Shown here piece by piece: positions 1 through 13,100 of a stretch of DNA of 64,000 bases. The notes under the pieces were generated by a model. It had not been told where the DNA came from and ran no database searches. It saw only the letters and a list, made by a program, of their open reading frames with translations. Position numbers and translations under genes: made by a program. The first letter of the stretch is position 1. Every line of letters starts with the position of its first letter. Source of the DNA: Chimonanthus salicifolius (Eukaryota; Streptophyta; Magnoliopsida; Laurales; Calycanthaceae); the NCBI GenBank assembly GCA_013350335.1, contig CM023539.1, positions 34,706,631 to 34,770,630 of the forward strand, in the 5' to 3' direction.

Positions 1-568
1 AAATCTTAATATTTTAAAAAAACAAAGAATTATACTCAAAAGTTTTCTATTTTTTTTTAAAATTTCATTAAGTTTAATATATATTTTATGAGTTTTAATC
101 AATCATTTCAAAATGAGAGTGAATAAGTTTTAGATTCATTCCGCCATAGAAAATGAAAATACTATCAAATTCTCCCAAAATATAAAATTTAAAGATATAT
201 CATATTTTAACCATTTTACTTTCAATTTCAATCACTAATTTTATGGCATTAACTTAAATATCTAAAGAAAATATAATTAGTTAAATTTTAGTATTTCAAC
301 TAATTTCATTTCTTATATTTAGAGGGGGTAGACAATAGGCTCAACTTCAAACATACTTGATTGAAATCCACATCACATTTGTTGAATTGTGTACCCCCTC
401 TAAATATAGTTAACTCAAGCTGATTTTGATCGCCAGGATTTTTTTTCAAAATTGCTGCATTTGAGATCAAACATCTAACACGAAGTGTCCTTATAGTAAT
501 CAATCTAATATATAAAATAAAATATATAGACAAGAATATAATGATTGTAGTTTCAAGTCAGATAGGCA
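1..568. other. AT-rich intergenic DNA
   Basis: No coding signal is seen on either strand: open frames are short and of low complexity. The only structure noticed is the inverted repeat at 314-408, listed separately. Confidence 0.6.
314..408. repeat. Short hairpin-type inverted repeat (possible mini-MITE)
   Basis: A 17-base arm at 314-330 (TATATTTAGAGGGGGTA) is matched perfectly by its reverse complement at 392-408. The inner 60 bases continue with weaker complementarity (ACAAT and CAAC blocks on both arms). The size and terminal symmetry fit a very small MITE, but no convincing target-site duplication was found, so the family is unknown. Confidence 0.55.
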
Positions 569-573
569 ATTGG

Positions 574-1375
574 TGTTGAGCATATGTGGCTCAAATTCAC
601 ACATGGGATCCCTTCTTTCAGAGTTACTGATCAAAGAGGATTAGTCGGTGGAGAGTTCTGGATGGGATTTCCTAACTTTGGATTTGGCAAGGCTCTTAAT
701 TGTCAAATCCATGCACCGCATACAATAGGGATCCAAATAAGGATAGGCGTGGGTGGCTTATGCCAAAGAATCAGCAAAGAGAAAAGAAAAGGTAGCAGTA
801 TCATGTGAATGCTACAAGTTGGACTGGAAAGTTTCTAAAGCATGATATTCCTACTAAAAGTGGGACACTCAAGAAGTCTAAATTCAATACTACCCAACGT
901 GGATTGGTGTGTGTGGGATCACACCAAGGAGTGACGGCAAAGATGTAGTCAAGAGGAGTTGCTGCATGGTGAAAAGCCTTTCGGTCACGCGTGAAGATGG
1001 AACCTTTGCCATATGCTTAGAGAGGCCGGGGTGATTCAGCAAGTGCATGCAGGAACACACCATGGAAGGAGACGTAGCTTCGTGTTCGGAGAGGCGTCGG
1101 GATGTGCTCAGGGAGTGAGCACAAGAAGCGTAGAGGAAAGCGAAACAGAAGATGGGTGTACAAGGGCTCGGGACTGTGGGTTTGGACTCTAACTCAGGGA
1201 GAGTTATTTATGTTATACATGTATTCTCTCTCTTATATAGAGAAGATTTCTATCGCTCCTGTGGACATAGGCTAGGTGGGTCCGAACCACATAAATCATC
1301 GGTGTTCTTGTGCTTTTTTTTTTTTATTCCATTAATTATTTGGGAGTTTATTATTTCTGCTAATAAACGCTAAAA
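574..1375 (+). repeat. 5' LTR of the 2.7-kb element
   Basis: About 802 bp. It is a direct repeat of 2426-3289 with clear but imperfect identity, including small indels (for example near 650 and 840). The last third contains a TTATATAGAGAAG stretch (about 1233) that could be the promoter region, and a T-run near 1314. Confidence 0.85.
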
Positions 1376-1377
1376 AA

Positions 1378-1389
1378 TGGTATCAGAGC
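1378..1389 (+). other. Primer-binding site (tRNA-Met type)
   Basis: TGGTATCAGAGC begins two bases after the 5' LTR. It is complementary to the 3' end of plant initiator tRNA-Met and fixes the element as plus-oriented. Confidence 0.85.
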
Positions 1390-2425
1390 TGAGGTTGAGA
1401 TATGGGATTAAAGGGTCAACGAAATATAGCACCAAAGATTGGAGATCGGTGTTCTGCAGATTCCGCCGGCAGAGGTGGAGCGAGCGTGAGTTGCATAGGC
1501 GGTGCAAGGTAAGCAGTCTTCAACAATGTAGGATCTGAGATTGGGCTGCTACTTGAGGCAGTATCTGAGATCGAGAAGGGTCGTGAACAACAAAGTGTCT
1601 TGCTAGTCACCATATATCTAGACGTGAGGGTGTCTGGCTGTGTGAGTTGAATGTGTTGGTCAGACTAACTGGCAGCAGAAGAAGAAAAACCCAACTTTGG
1701 GGTTTTCAGAGTAGGTGACTGCACAACAGTGTCTGAGACGGTGACAACAACACATTACAAAAGGTGTGATACAGCGTGAAGGGCTGTGATAGAGGCTGCA
1801 AACGAGTATTGTACTCAAACAGAGGAACAAAGTCTTGCCGGTCAAGATCGGTGACAGCAGTAAGGAGCAGATCAACAGATCTGCAGATGCTGTATACGAA
1901 CAGAGAGGTGTTTCTCCTGTAAGCAATACACGACAGCAAGCTGTAGGGACTTGTTGCATAGAGGGTGGATACACAGGCGTGTAACAGAGAGAAGGGACTA
2001 GTCATGGGTTATTGCAGTACCACCGAGAGAAGTAACAGAGAGAGATGGTTCACACCTTGTGTGATTCTCAATTCGTAGACTAGCAAGATCAATTTGCTTG
2101 GTGCAAACAGAAAAGTATAGGGGCTTGCAGATCAGCAGAGGGATGTGTAAACATTGAGGGGAAAACTGGACAACAAGCAGTTGGTAGACAACTAAAAGGA
2201 ATATTGCAGGCTTGGGTGTTATTGGATTGCAAAGAGGTTGCAGATAGAAGGTGATTGTGTTGAAAATGCAAAGCAAGGCAGTAGAGCATTGCAGAAGTAG
2301 GTCGATCAAAATTGCAACGGCAGGTAGAGCAAGGCCGAGAGACGTCATGTGCAGAGAGGTGCAGTGGAGGATGTTGTCATGGATTATCTTGGAGGGAGTG
2401 GTGATTTTTTTACCAAGGTGGAGAT

Positions 2426-3289
2426 TGTTGAGCATATGTGGCTCAAATTCACACATGGATCCCTTCTTTCAGAGTTGCTGATTAAAGAGGATAAGTCACG
2501 GTGGAGAGTTCTAATGCAATAGGATTGCATGGGATTTCCTAACTTTGGATTTGGCAAGGCTCTTAATTGCCAAATCTATGCACCGCATACAATAGGAATC
2601 CAAATAAGGATAGGCGTGGCTGGCTTATCCCAAAGAATCAGCAAAGAAGAAAGAAAAGGCATCAGTATCGTGTGGATGCTACCAGTTGGACTGGAAAGTC
2701 TAAAGCATGATATTTGCTAAAAGTGGGACACCCGAGAAGTCTATAAATTCAAGACTACCCAACATGGATTGGTGTGTGTTGGATCACACCAAGGAGTGAT
2801 GGCAAAGATGCAGCCGAGAGGGGTTGTTGTACGGTGAAGAGTCTTTCGGCCTTTGGCGGTACGCGTAGGAGATGACACCTTTCGCCATATAAGTAGAGAG
2901 GCCGGGGTGATTGCAGCAACACATCAGTGTGTGCGGGAACACACCATGGAAGGAGACGCAGCCTTGCGTTCGAGGAGCACGTCGGGATGTGCTCGGGGAG
3001 TGAGAGCAGGAAGTATAGAGGAGAGCGAAAAAGAAGATGGGTTCTTCTAAGTATGAGAGTGATAAGATGAGATGGGTGTATAAAGGGCTCCAAACTTTGG
3101 ATTTGGGCTCTAACTCAAGGGAGTTATTTATCTTATACATGTATTCTTTCTCTTATACAATGAAGATTTCTTTTGCTCCGTAAACGTAGGCCAGGTAGGA
3201 CAAACCACATAAATCGTCGGTGTTCTTGTGCTTGTTTTTATTCCATTAATTATTTGAGTGTTTATTATTTTCGCTAATAAATACTAACA
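2426..3289 (+). repeat. 3' LTR of the 2.7-kb element
   Basis: About 864 bp, matching 574-1375. It is preceded by the purine-rich tract ending at 2425 and followed by the target duplication ATTGT at 3290-3294. The LTRs differ at many positions, so the insertion is not recent. Confidence 0.85.
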
Positions 3290-3294
3290 ATTGT

Positions 3295-3896
3295 CTCCTG
3301 AAAACAATTTGTTGAATTTAAATATAAAGCTAATTTCATATTGATAGGATAAATACCTTAGATGATGATGATGAGATAAAAATATAATAATTATAATCTC
3401 TCATCCATTTGCAGTGCCAAGGTGGCTATTATAGTGATGATAAATGAGAGAGAAAATACAAATTATAAAAATAGAGGGTTGAGATATCAACAACTTTACT
3501 GCCGACTATCTAAGTCTTTGTTCAGACCGCATTGGCTTTGTGAAAACATGAATGCCTAAGTTTTAAATCTACTAATGTACAAACTGAATAAATACAACAA
3601 ACAAAAAGAAGACAAACAACAAAGGCAAGTAAAAACCAATTCGATTCAGCAGAGGGACATGTTATAGCAATGAAAAATGCAAAGGAGTTAGATACAAGGT
3701 ATATATTCCAGATGATCATAGGCTAATACAAAAAATATATCTCAAAGTAAATTGATAAAGGCACCCATGTTTTTTTTTTTTTTTTAAATAATGAGTTTGA
3801 CATTTTATTCATTTATTATCACCTAGGTGAGAAAAGGGTACACTTGCATTGCTATCAATCTTCCTATTCCAAATCTCTCAACCTTGTATATTATCA
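3295..3896. other. Intergenic DNA
   Basis: No gene seen. A run of T at about 3769-3785 followed by AT-rich sequence could be the poly-A tail of a minus-strand retrotransposed fragment, but no coding remnant is recognisable beside it. Confidence 0.5.
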
Positions 3897-3898
3897 TA

Positions 3899-4090
3899 CT
3901 TCCTTCCGTCTCACTTTAGTTATCTCATTTAAAATAATTGGATTTTTTAAACAACTCTCTGTATAAGGTTAACACTCAATGTGATCTCATCAATTTTCAA
4001 TATACTTTATACTAATATAATATAAATGAAACAACTATTTTGAAACAATTTCAAAATCCATATAAGAAAACTAAATTGAGACAGAGGGAC
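3899..4090. mobile_element. Stowaway-type MITE (Tc1/mariner class)
   Basis: The left end reads CTTCCTTCCGTCTCACTTTAG and the right end is its near reverse complement (CTAAATTGAGACAGAGGGAC). This is the CTCCCTCCGTCCC-type terminus known from plant Stowaway elements. TA dinucleotides flank both sides (3897-3898, 4091-4092), as expected for the TA target duplication. About 192 bp, no coding capacity. Confidence 0.85.
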
Positions 4091-4092
4091 TA

Positions 4093-5150
4093 TTAAAGTA
4101 TAAGTACAAGATTTTAAAGTTTGATCTCCAAGAATTGAGTACAATTTCTCAATTAATAATTATATGTGGAAGAAGAAATTTATAAAGAGGTGAAAGATTT
4201 TCGTTTTCACGATATTTGCTGGCTACTACACTCTCCAGTCTTTCAAAGAAGAAAGAAAAGAGAAACTTGTAATGCTTTGGCTTGGTTTGTGCCCTCTTGC
4301 ATTTTCTTCTCTTCATTTCTCTCTCTATGACTGCATATTGTTGTCTTTTACCTTTTCCAAATCACCATTGCACAAAAGCTGTTGCTGTATGATGTCTTGT
4401 ATGCTGGACAACTTCTTTCTGTTTGTTGGTCGCGTTTCTTGTTGATATTTGCAAAACTTATTTTCTCTCCATCAATCTGAACACCAGTTTAAACTAAGAA
4501 AACTCATCAATTCTGTCTAATTAAGCCAACTTTAGGATTTAGAAAGTGCCCCAACCTAAAACACATTAATTAGGTTAAATTAATTAATATGAGATACTAA
4601 TAAATATAAATTTAGGAATAAAATATGTAATAATTTTGTACTTATCAGTTATTCATTACACACAAGTTTTTTATATGATTTATCATATGAATTAAATTTA
4701 CTTTTTTGGCACATAAATCACTATCATAATCATTAACTTTATTACATTATCATATTAAGTTTTCAAGTGGTTATTTCACTTATAATGAACTCGTCATAAA
4801 AGACTAAACAAATAAGCTCCAAAATAAAAATGACATAAAGGTTTTAAGTTCTACAATATTTCAAAATGAGGTAATAAGTTTGCTAAAAAGGAGGGGAGAA
4901 AAAAACATGGTTGGTGTAGAGTGACAAGACAATTTAGGATGAATGATATGATTTAATAATGTGTAGGAATTAAAATATCTAATTAATCATAATATTTTAT
5001 TTTATATTAATTATAAAATATATGATATATATCAGATATCACAGGTCCTCAAATTTAGCCCAAGCTTTCAAGTCGAGAAAGACCTTAAGAATGCAAGGCC
5101 TGGGCCTGACCCGAATTTAAATTACGTCCTATTTTTTTACTTTAATTTGT
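4093..5150. other. Intergenic DNA, nothing recognised
   Basis: AT-rich sequence with a C/T-rich stretch around 4270-4340. No reading frame or RNA gene can be supported. Confidence 0.5.
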
Positions 5151-5159
5151 GCCAGACCC

Positions 5160-5931
5160 TAATTGAATAAAGTTGAGCTCTTAATATCATATATTTTCAG
5201 TTGTGCCAATAGGATCACTTATTCTATAGCCTATGATATTAGGAGCAGGCTTTTCTTCCTCCTCTCTAACCATAACCTCTCAGAGTTGGATGGCACCTTC
5301 TCTGCCATTGGGACCTTTCGCCTCATATCCCTTCCCCTCCTTCCCCCCTCTCCCTCGCAGCATTCCACGGCAATTCTCATGTACTCTTACTCTGGGCATT
5401 TTTCAGGTCTAGCAACACTTTTTTTTTGGTTCGCAATTGTGTGGGGATAACCTTCTTATCCATGGCTCTTGTGCTTTTCCTTCCCCTACTTCATGCATTG
5501 TTAAGTTCTCCCTTCTTTCCTGCTAACGGATCCTTTCTTTCTTCTTGCAGCGGAGAGTTTTTGTGAATCGGATTCTCTTTCCAAACAAAGAGATCTTTGA
5601 TGCATCTCTTCCCCATCCTCTTGCCATTGGCAGTTCAAGACTCATGCTCGTGCAGTTGCTGATCTTCTCAATCGTTTAAATATCAATGATCTGTATATGG
5701 CAAAGAAAAATGACCCCTATTTTTTTAACCTTAAATCTTGGACTACAGTTTGAGTATTCCCATTCTCTCTTTTTGTGGTACGAGAGTCTTTACTGATTTT
5801 TAAGATTTTTTGTGCCTGGCCCAAGTTGTGGGCTTCCTCTTTTATTTCTCGCTCGCGTTTTGAGCTCATCCTTTTATCTCTTGGGTTTCACCCCGCTTTT
5901 GAATAAACTTACCCAATTGTTCAAAAAAAAA
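5160..5931 (+). mobile_element. Probable 3' end of a LINE or other retroposed fragment
   Basis: A pyrimidine-rich, higher-GC block unlike its AT-rich surroundings ends in a GCTTTTGAATAAACTTACCC stretch and a ten-base A run (5922-5931). That ending resembles plant LINE 3' tails. No reverse transcriptase or RNase H motif is visible, so the family is uncertain and a retroposed transcript is also possible. Confidence 0.4.
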
Positions 5932-8900
5932 ATTTATAACAAAGTATTATTTAAAATTTATTTTTCTCAAATTTTGGGATGCAAAATTACTATATTTAAG
6001 TTCTTTTAACATAACTTTTTCAATAGATAAAATAGCTAATCCATTCAATATTTCTTGTGACAAATTTAATTTCCACTTGTGTCATCATGTTGATTTTTTT
6101 ATTTTTTATTACTATTTTATTGTATTTAAAAAGATTAGTTGACATGCTAAAGCATATAATACATTTAAAACAATTTATAAAGTAAAATTATATTAAAAAA
6201 TTATCACTCAATTATAAACTATAAATCACAAAATAGTCATTCAAATTTAAATACATTTTCTTTCCATTCAACTATATACATTACAGTGAACACTAAGTTT
6301 CTTCATTTCCTCATTTAGAGACTTCTTTATGTCACACTTTTATTAAAATTTCTGAAAAAATGATAAGAATAATTATTAGTTAAAATGTGACCTTTACATA
6401 ATCATTTTAATCTTATAATAGAGTCAATTAATAATCTCAATTCTTAATTTTTAAAAGAAAAATAAAACTACACGATAGATGTTTTTTATCATGATGTTTA
6501 ATTCATTTTATTAGAATTAAAGATTTAAAATTTGAAAAAAAAAAATTGTCAAATCAATCTGAGTTGAATAAACTCGATAGGAATCCGAGTCAAGCGAGTT
6601 AACGAGTCTTTTCAAACCTTTTTAAGTTGACTTTAAATACTCCCTAATAACTTAAAGAAAAATTATGATGCGCTACCATTGCACCAGAGATCCATTTGGT
6701 GGTAAAATAAACATTAAAATAAATTTATAATATAAAAGAAGGTGCAAGAACTTAAAAATTGAACTCGACTTGGGGGCCCTAAGCGGTAGCCTAATTCGCC
6801 TAAGTGCAGGGCGGGGCTTGGTTGGGTTTAACTAATTGACAATTGATTCTCTTCACCAAATGAAACTACAAGATCATATTTACATCATTATCAAAGTAGT
6901 TTGTCAGTCTAAACCCAAAATTGATTTGAAAATTAATGTTATCATGGCTTAGAGTTTTTGTGTGTCATATGGATAAGGGAGCATGACGAATATATAGTTT
7001 GGATAGCAGAAAAAGCATTAGGTTCCATCAAAACATTTCTTTCACTCCCATCCCGACAAGATGCAATGAAACCAATGGAGCAAAACAACTTTTCCCCCAT
7101 CATTTACAACATCTGCTTCCGCCTTCTTGTTGGTGGAAGCCCTTTCAAAAGCATTCTGAGAGGAGACATTTAACTATACCCTTTGAAGTTTAAAATTGAT
7201 GTGAGCTTGGTCTGAACCACATTTTTAAGGGCCAAGAACTCGCTTGGCTGTAATTTTTTTGAATGGTAAATTTTGCAGGGGTTTTTCTCGTGCAGATTCC
7301 TTTGAACATGGATTTTTCTTACCTAGTTTATTAATTACAGTGGAAAATGTGTAAGAGAAAAAAAAACTTACCTTAATGGCAGTGAAAGTGTATTCAAATT
7401 TGTGCTCGGGAGAAGAAATTTGAGATTTTCTCGCCTTTTTCTTTGCTATCAGATGAGAATAAATGAGGATAACTCTCATTTTCACTCATCTATACCTCAT
7501 CCAAAATTAATAGTTAATATTTATCCTAAGGGTCATTCCATAGCTCATGGCCTATGTACAACACCTTCCAAAGATCCAAGAGCTACATCACCTCTCACCA
7601 CCTTCAATAACATCATTTCTCATCCAATGATAGTTAAGCCAGAGATACCACTAGAGCCAGTAAGCCATTGCCTTGAAGAGGAGTACCAGCGTTGATAAGC
7701 CTTAACCATGACAAATATGATGGGCACTTTCTTCTGTTTTTTTTCATTTTAAGTTGTAGAACAAGTGGATGACCCCTTCTTGAAGTTGTGGAATGACAAC
7801 TGCCTTGGGTTTTTGAATCAACATTTCCTTAAGTAGCATTTCAGACTGGGAGCTTTTCCCTTTTTAATGTCATGGTTACTTTTAACAACAATTGCAAGAG
7901 ATGTTCAGATTTTCTTCTACTTTTTCTATCTGAAGAATGTGATGGTAAAGAAAGCAATGTATTTTCTATAAGTATGTGTTTCATTCTTTGATAGTTTTCC
8001 AATTATCGGATTGTAATTAATTTGTTAATTGATTCTTTCCCTTGAGGAGCTTGCATTTTCTTTATATAAAATATTAATGAGAGAGGCCATGGAGCGATTT
8101 TCAATATTCTATACAATGTAATGACGAATGATTTTCATTCATTCCAAAATATTATGTACAAAAGGCACATTCAAAGGCAACATGAACTCAAAGTATATAT
8201 TGTGGAAGCCTCACTTCCTCGAGCACTCTAAGGCTGCATTTGGAAATCCTCTCTAACTTTTGAAAACCCTTTTCAATAGAGAGATTTTCATATTATTTGA
8301 GATAACTCTTGACCAGTTTCTCAAGTTTGACTGAATAAACCCTCCAAAATTTATACTCCATCCAAATTCAGCTAAGTGACCATATGACTGTGCTAAGAGA
8401 TTCACTTCACCATCCTCAAAATTATTTTGAACTTGCTTTAGCAAGTCAATAATCTTTTTTATTTTGACAATTTAGTCATTTTTGTTTGCACCTTAGGAAT
8501 TTTACTTTTAAAACCTTCTATGAGGTTCTAAGCAACATTCAATTTTCTTTCTAGTTTTGCAATTCACGCTTCAACCACAGTGAGTTTCCTATCTTCCTTT
8601 CGATCAACATCCAAATGTCGATGAATTGAAGCAATTGCCATCTCGTGATCTACCTTTCGATCGACACACATTGCACTAATAAAAAATACTCACAATAAAA
8701 CCCTTTTTATAGAATGTTAATATATCATGACATTTTTCTGCAAAGATACATCATCTAAGGAAGCCAATCTTCCATGGAATCAAGCTACCTAAGCAGATGT
8801 GGACCATAATGATATCATTGTATTTCTTTTCCTAGTCAATCAGAAAGGTGAGGGTTGAAAAGCAGACAAAAATTTAAGTACTTGAATAATGCCGTTTCTA

Positions 8901-9900
8901 CAAAATAGTCTCTAATCTCCAGAGCATTTTCTCTGTTCTCGAGTTCAAGAGTATCCTCAAAGTCTCTAGCTTTGTAAGTCTCAACCAATTTTTATAGTCT
9001 ATAATTTTTTTTTTTCAGTTGCTTTGAATGACTGCTCAATGGAAGACTGGTAAACTTTAGAATAAAATAAAAGTCACGAGCTATTCTTATCAATTTGTGA
9101 AGTGGAAAAGATATATTTTATCAATCTTTTAACCAATGTACTTGGGTGAAACATGTGCCTCTTGCTAAGATTTTAATAAAAAATATTATAAATTAAATTT
9201 TTTTATCTTTTAATTTTAAAATATTTGAGATTTCCACCGATAATCTTCTAAAAAAATACTAATATATATATTTTACATTTGAGAGCCATCTACTATTTTA
9301 GATAATCTAGGGGTGCAATTTGCATGGGAACCAAATTTTAATCCTATCCATATTTAATTCGGATCACTATTTTATAACAACGCATATTTTGACTTCCTCA
9401 AATCCGTTCATAGCTCAATTTAATTTTAAAACTCCAACTTATTTTTAATTTGGTCAATCATTTAGCCAAGTTAATTGGTTGAGTCTAACTATATAATTAA
9501 GCATTAATTTGATCTATTATTATATTGATATGCTTCAAATAAAAAGATATTCATGAAAACAAGTCTTTACCACTAAGTATAATAAAATATATCAAATAAA
9601 AAAAATAATGATGTATTTATTAAATCATATCTCTGATCAAACTCAAATTAAAAATAAAATAATTTTTTTATCCTCAATCAACCTATATAAACTCAAATTA
9701 AAAATAAATAATTTTTTTATCCTCAACCAACCTATATATATTAAATGAGTTGTGAGTTAGAATTAGCTACACATATTTTCAGATCGATTCATTTGAATTG
9801 ATACTAAACTAATTTAAGAATCCAAAACATTTTCCTCGATAAAAAAATCCAAACCATTTTCCCACATTCGAGTGAAAACTGGGTCCCAATTTTTTTGGCT
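5932..9900. other. Intergenic DNA, nothing recognised apart from a short tandem repeat
   Basis: About 4 kb of AT-rich sequence. The longest frame (7402-7695, +, 97 codons) has no recognisable domain and an AT-driven composition; I do not call it a gene. The region also holds the upstream flank of the PGRL-like gene. Confidence 0.5.
9641..9738. repeat. 50-bp tandem duplication
   Basis: A unit starting ACTCAAATTAAAAATAAA and running through TCCTCAATCAACCTATAT occurs twice head-to-tail with a period of 50 bases and a few differences. Confidence 0.75.
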
Positions 9901-10016
9901 GGCTTAAAAGAAAAGAACCATATGTTCACCCACCACAAATACCAGTGGACCCCATTGAATCTCTCTCACACAAAAAGATATATTTTACTGGCAAGAGCAT
10001 TGTCGTAAAATTCGGC

Positions 10017-10023
10017 TATAAAC
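10017..10023 (+). promoter_or_regulatory. Candidate TATA box of the PGRL-like gene
   Basis: TATAAAC lies 79 bases before the ATG at 10102. Transcription would then begin near 10045-10050 with a leader of roughly 55 bases. This rests on position and sequence only. Confidence 0.5.
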
Positions 10024-10101
10024 GAGCAGCCAATCTGTGGCGGAAGATACCGGACCACGACTCCTTTCCATGTTCTTCTGCAGCAGCGCCACACTCAATC
10101 C

Positions 10102-13100
10102 ATGGCAGGCACGTGCACCTTCCCGCCGCACGTTATCGGTTCGACACTCGACGCCAACCGGGTCCAGCTGACCAGAACGGGGTTCTCTTTAGCCTTCTGC
10201 AACTTCCCAGCGAAAAGCAGCGGCATTTTCGCCTGGCGAGTCCAGAATTCCTCTTCGGAGCTTGCCTTCTCCGAAGGCCCTTCATGCATATACGTGGGCC
10301 CCGTTGAGACCGCCAGTAAAGAACTTCTCGAAGCTCTATACCGACAGGTTGTTGCCACTGCCCCTTTCTCTTGCTTCCCATCATTTTCCTTTTGTTCTTT
10401 CTCCTTTGATTTATGGTGTGTCATCTTTTTTTGTTTTCAATTTTTCTTGAGGTTCTTGCCTTCTTTCGCTAGTGAATTCTCTTTCGATCCATCACAATTA
10501 GCTCCATGGGTGATTTTCTTAATGGGTTTTATAGTTTTTGAATTTTAATATAGTTATTTATTTTTCTACATTAGTTTGAAATAACTTGCTGGTTTGATGG
10601 GCTTTCTAGGTTGTGCTAGACATTTATTTTCTGCAGAAATTTGGATTTCTTGATGTTGCAAGAATAAATCTAGGTTGAAAAGTCACATGAGTTAGTTTTA
10701 TGGGTGGCGGGTGGCCTTTTTAGATGGGTCTTTTGTATAAGATTTATTTATTTTCTGCAGGAGTCTGAAATTCACTGTTTTTAGGAATAAGTCTTATGCT
10801 TAGAAGTCACACAATTAGTTTGGCCTCTGCAATTCAGAGGTGAGGTCACCATGGGTTGATTGCAGCTAAGTCTATGGGCAATATATTTCTATGTTTTGTA
10901 GGCTTAGATATTTATTTACAGGAATTTTGTAAAATCTTGTTGCATCATTGATGGGGACATCCATGAAGAATTGGGTGAAGAAATTGCTCAGTTAGCCTTA
11001 ATTGAGTACGAAGAATTTAATGGTGGCCAAGTCCACAGATTCAAGTTCAAAAGCCCATTAAATTGACCCAAAATCAGTCCAAGGTCATAGTATATGGGTC
11101 CAATTGCTCAAATAAATTGTTTCCATACCCAATTGGTCCATTTGAAGACCCAAATCCAAGGGATTAGTGTTCCACACGAATTTCCTTGCTTTCCCATGCA
11201 AGGAATGATCCCAAAGAGCTCTCACTAACAAGGAACCAAAATGGAAAGAACACCACAAAAGCAACATCCTCAATGGTGTGCTCAAGGTCGGCCAAAGAGA
11301 TTCCCATTCTATTTTCATGTATTTGTTTCAATGGCTTAGATGAATCCTTGTAACTAGGTGACACTTGTCAACCATCAATGGGTGGCAACTCTTGTAATTA
11401 TTTTTTGCAAAATTAGTACAAATAGAGGTGCATGTATACATCCCATCCCATTTCAAGTTCAATTCAAGCTTTGCTTTGTGCACTTGAGTTCTCTCCTTTG
11501 TGCCTGTGCGACACTTGAACAACATCCGGATTGTTGAACAAGTAAGCCTTGCTCTCACTCACATTCAAGACCAATTCACTCAAACTCTCACTGAAAGCAA
11601 ACACAAGACACAAGCACACTTGCTTGGAATGGAGAACTTGTATTTCTCTTGAAAACTTACAACTCTTGAGGAGTCAAGCTAGAGAGGAGAGGAATGCTTG
11701 GGAAATAGTTGAACTCCGCAAGTGTTGGAGCTTGTTGGATAGCTTGAAGGTTGCATGCTAGGAAAGGGTTCTAGCCTAGTGTGTGGGAGAGCTTGAGAGT
11801 CTCCAAAGTCTTGTACTCTCTTTGTGTTAAGCAATTCAAGTAAGTGTATTCTTGGTTTTCAGTTCTCTCTCAACTTGTGTTCAAGTTTGTGTGTGGTTTG
11901 GTGCATCACTTTGGTCCAAAAAGTGACCAATTTGGTGGTAAGGCTTATTTGCTTGACGGCGGATTATTTGAGTGAGTGCTGACGGGATTGATTCAAGGAA
12001 GGATTCACCAGTCCCGTGACACTTAGCTTTATAGGAGTTCCAAAACCTTATGGACAATCTAATATTCTTGTCAAATATATTACTTGACAATTAAAGAATA
12101 GAGTTTCCTTTCAAATGACATTGGGATTTTTATTTCATGGATCAAAAGAATCCATTTTATTATTACCCAACAAAGGGAAATGAATGATTGAAAGAAAAGA
12201 AATTAATTAATTATTCGTCAAAGTTTCATTTGATCAATGACCATAATTACATGAGCATATATAGGTTGGAGATGTTGAACTACTACGCTACAAAAAATGA
12301 GAGCTTTGGTTTCCATTCATCAGGATAGAGGCAGGTGAAAGAGAGATTTTCATCACTTGTGGGTCACTGCATATTGTGAAATAAATAAAAAAGAAGAGGA
12401 AAAGAAGAGCTGCAAGATCTTTCAAGTTTTTTTTTTTTTCTCAAGTTCTACAACAATTTTCTATTTTCTTGCTATGTTTTTCTTGGAATGTTAAAGTCTC
12501 CCTTGAAATTCTAGATTTGTCCCTAGAATTCCTCACCTAAATTGCTCCCTGAAAAGTCTCAAAGGATCACAATTAAAAAAAAGGAGTCTCAAAGGGTCCC
12601 AAAACCTTTGAGCGGTAGCCTTAAACGGAGCAAATCAAAGGTTGTGGTGCCTCATGGGGTGGCTAATGACCTTTTTCTTTGAGCGGTAGCAAAGACAAAT
12701 TATATTAATAGAGAAATAATAAAGGGTACAATTACATCAAGGTAAATGAGGGTCTATAAGGACTTGAACCCTGAAAAAACACACATGAGAATGAGAAAAA
12801 GCAGAAGTACAAAACATCCATATAACAAATGTAATTATCTGAGCATCAATCTTGCTTGAACTCCTCCTATCTCAAAGGTGGAAGATGCCTGAAATTGAGT
12901 TGTCAACTCCGATATTTGCGAAGAAGTCTGCCATGACATTAATTGGGCGACTGACTTGGGCGAAGCATACATTGAGTCCCGAAGTGAGAGCCCTTATCTC
13001 CCTAACCGTGGTAATCTCCAAGGGAGGTCTCTCCAGTCTCGTAGCCCATTTGATTGCATTTGCCGAATCCCCTTTTATCACTAGTTTTCCATGCTCAAAG

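Larger units (their letters stand above)
574..3289 (+). mobile_element. Non-autonomous LTR retrotransposon, 2.7 kb, no coding capacity
   Basis: Two long direct repeats (574-1375 and 2426-3289) both start TGTTGAGCATATG and end with a CTAAAA/CTAACA-type terminus. Directly after the first lies TGGTATCAGAGC (1378-1389), the usual plant primer-binding site for initiator methionine tRNA. Before the second lies a purine-rich AAGGTGGAGAT polypurine tract. The flanks are ATTGG (569-573) and ATTGT (3290-3294), a 5-bp target duplication with one mismatch. The 1.05-kb interior has no gag, protease, integrase or reverse transcriptase; its open frames lie mostly on the wrong strand and resemble nothing known. 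The element must have been mobilised in trans. The PBS suggests a copia-type helper, but that is inference. Confidence 0.85.

Noticed and set aside
1660..2456. Overlapping minus frames of 99-152 codons inside the 2.7-kb LTR element
   Set aside because: They are antisense to the element, overlap each other, and are rich in Cys, Leu and Ser without a domain.
10095..10424. Minus-strand frames over the first PGRL-like exon
   Set aside because: Shadows of a GC-richer true exon on the plus strand.
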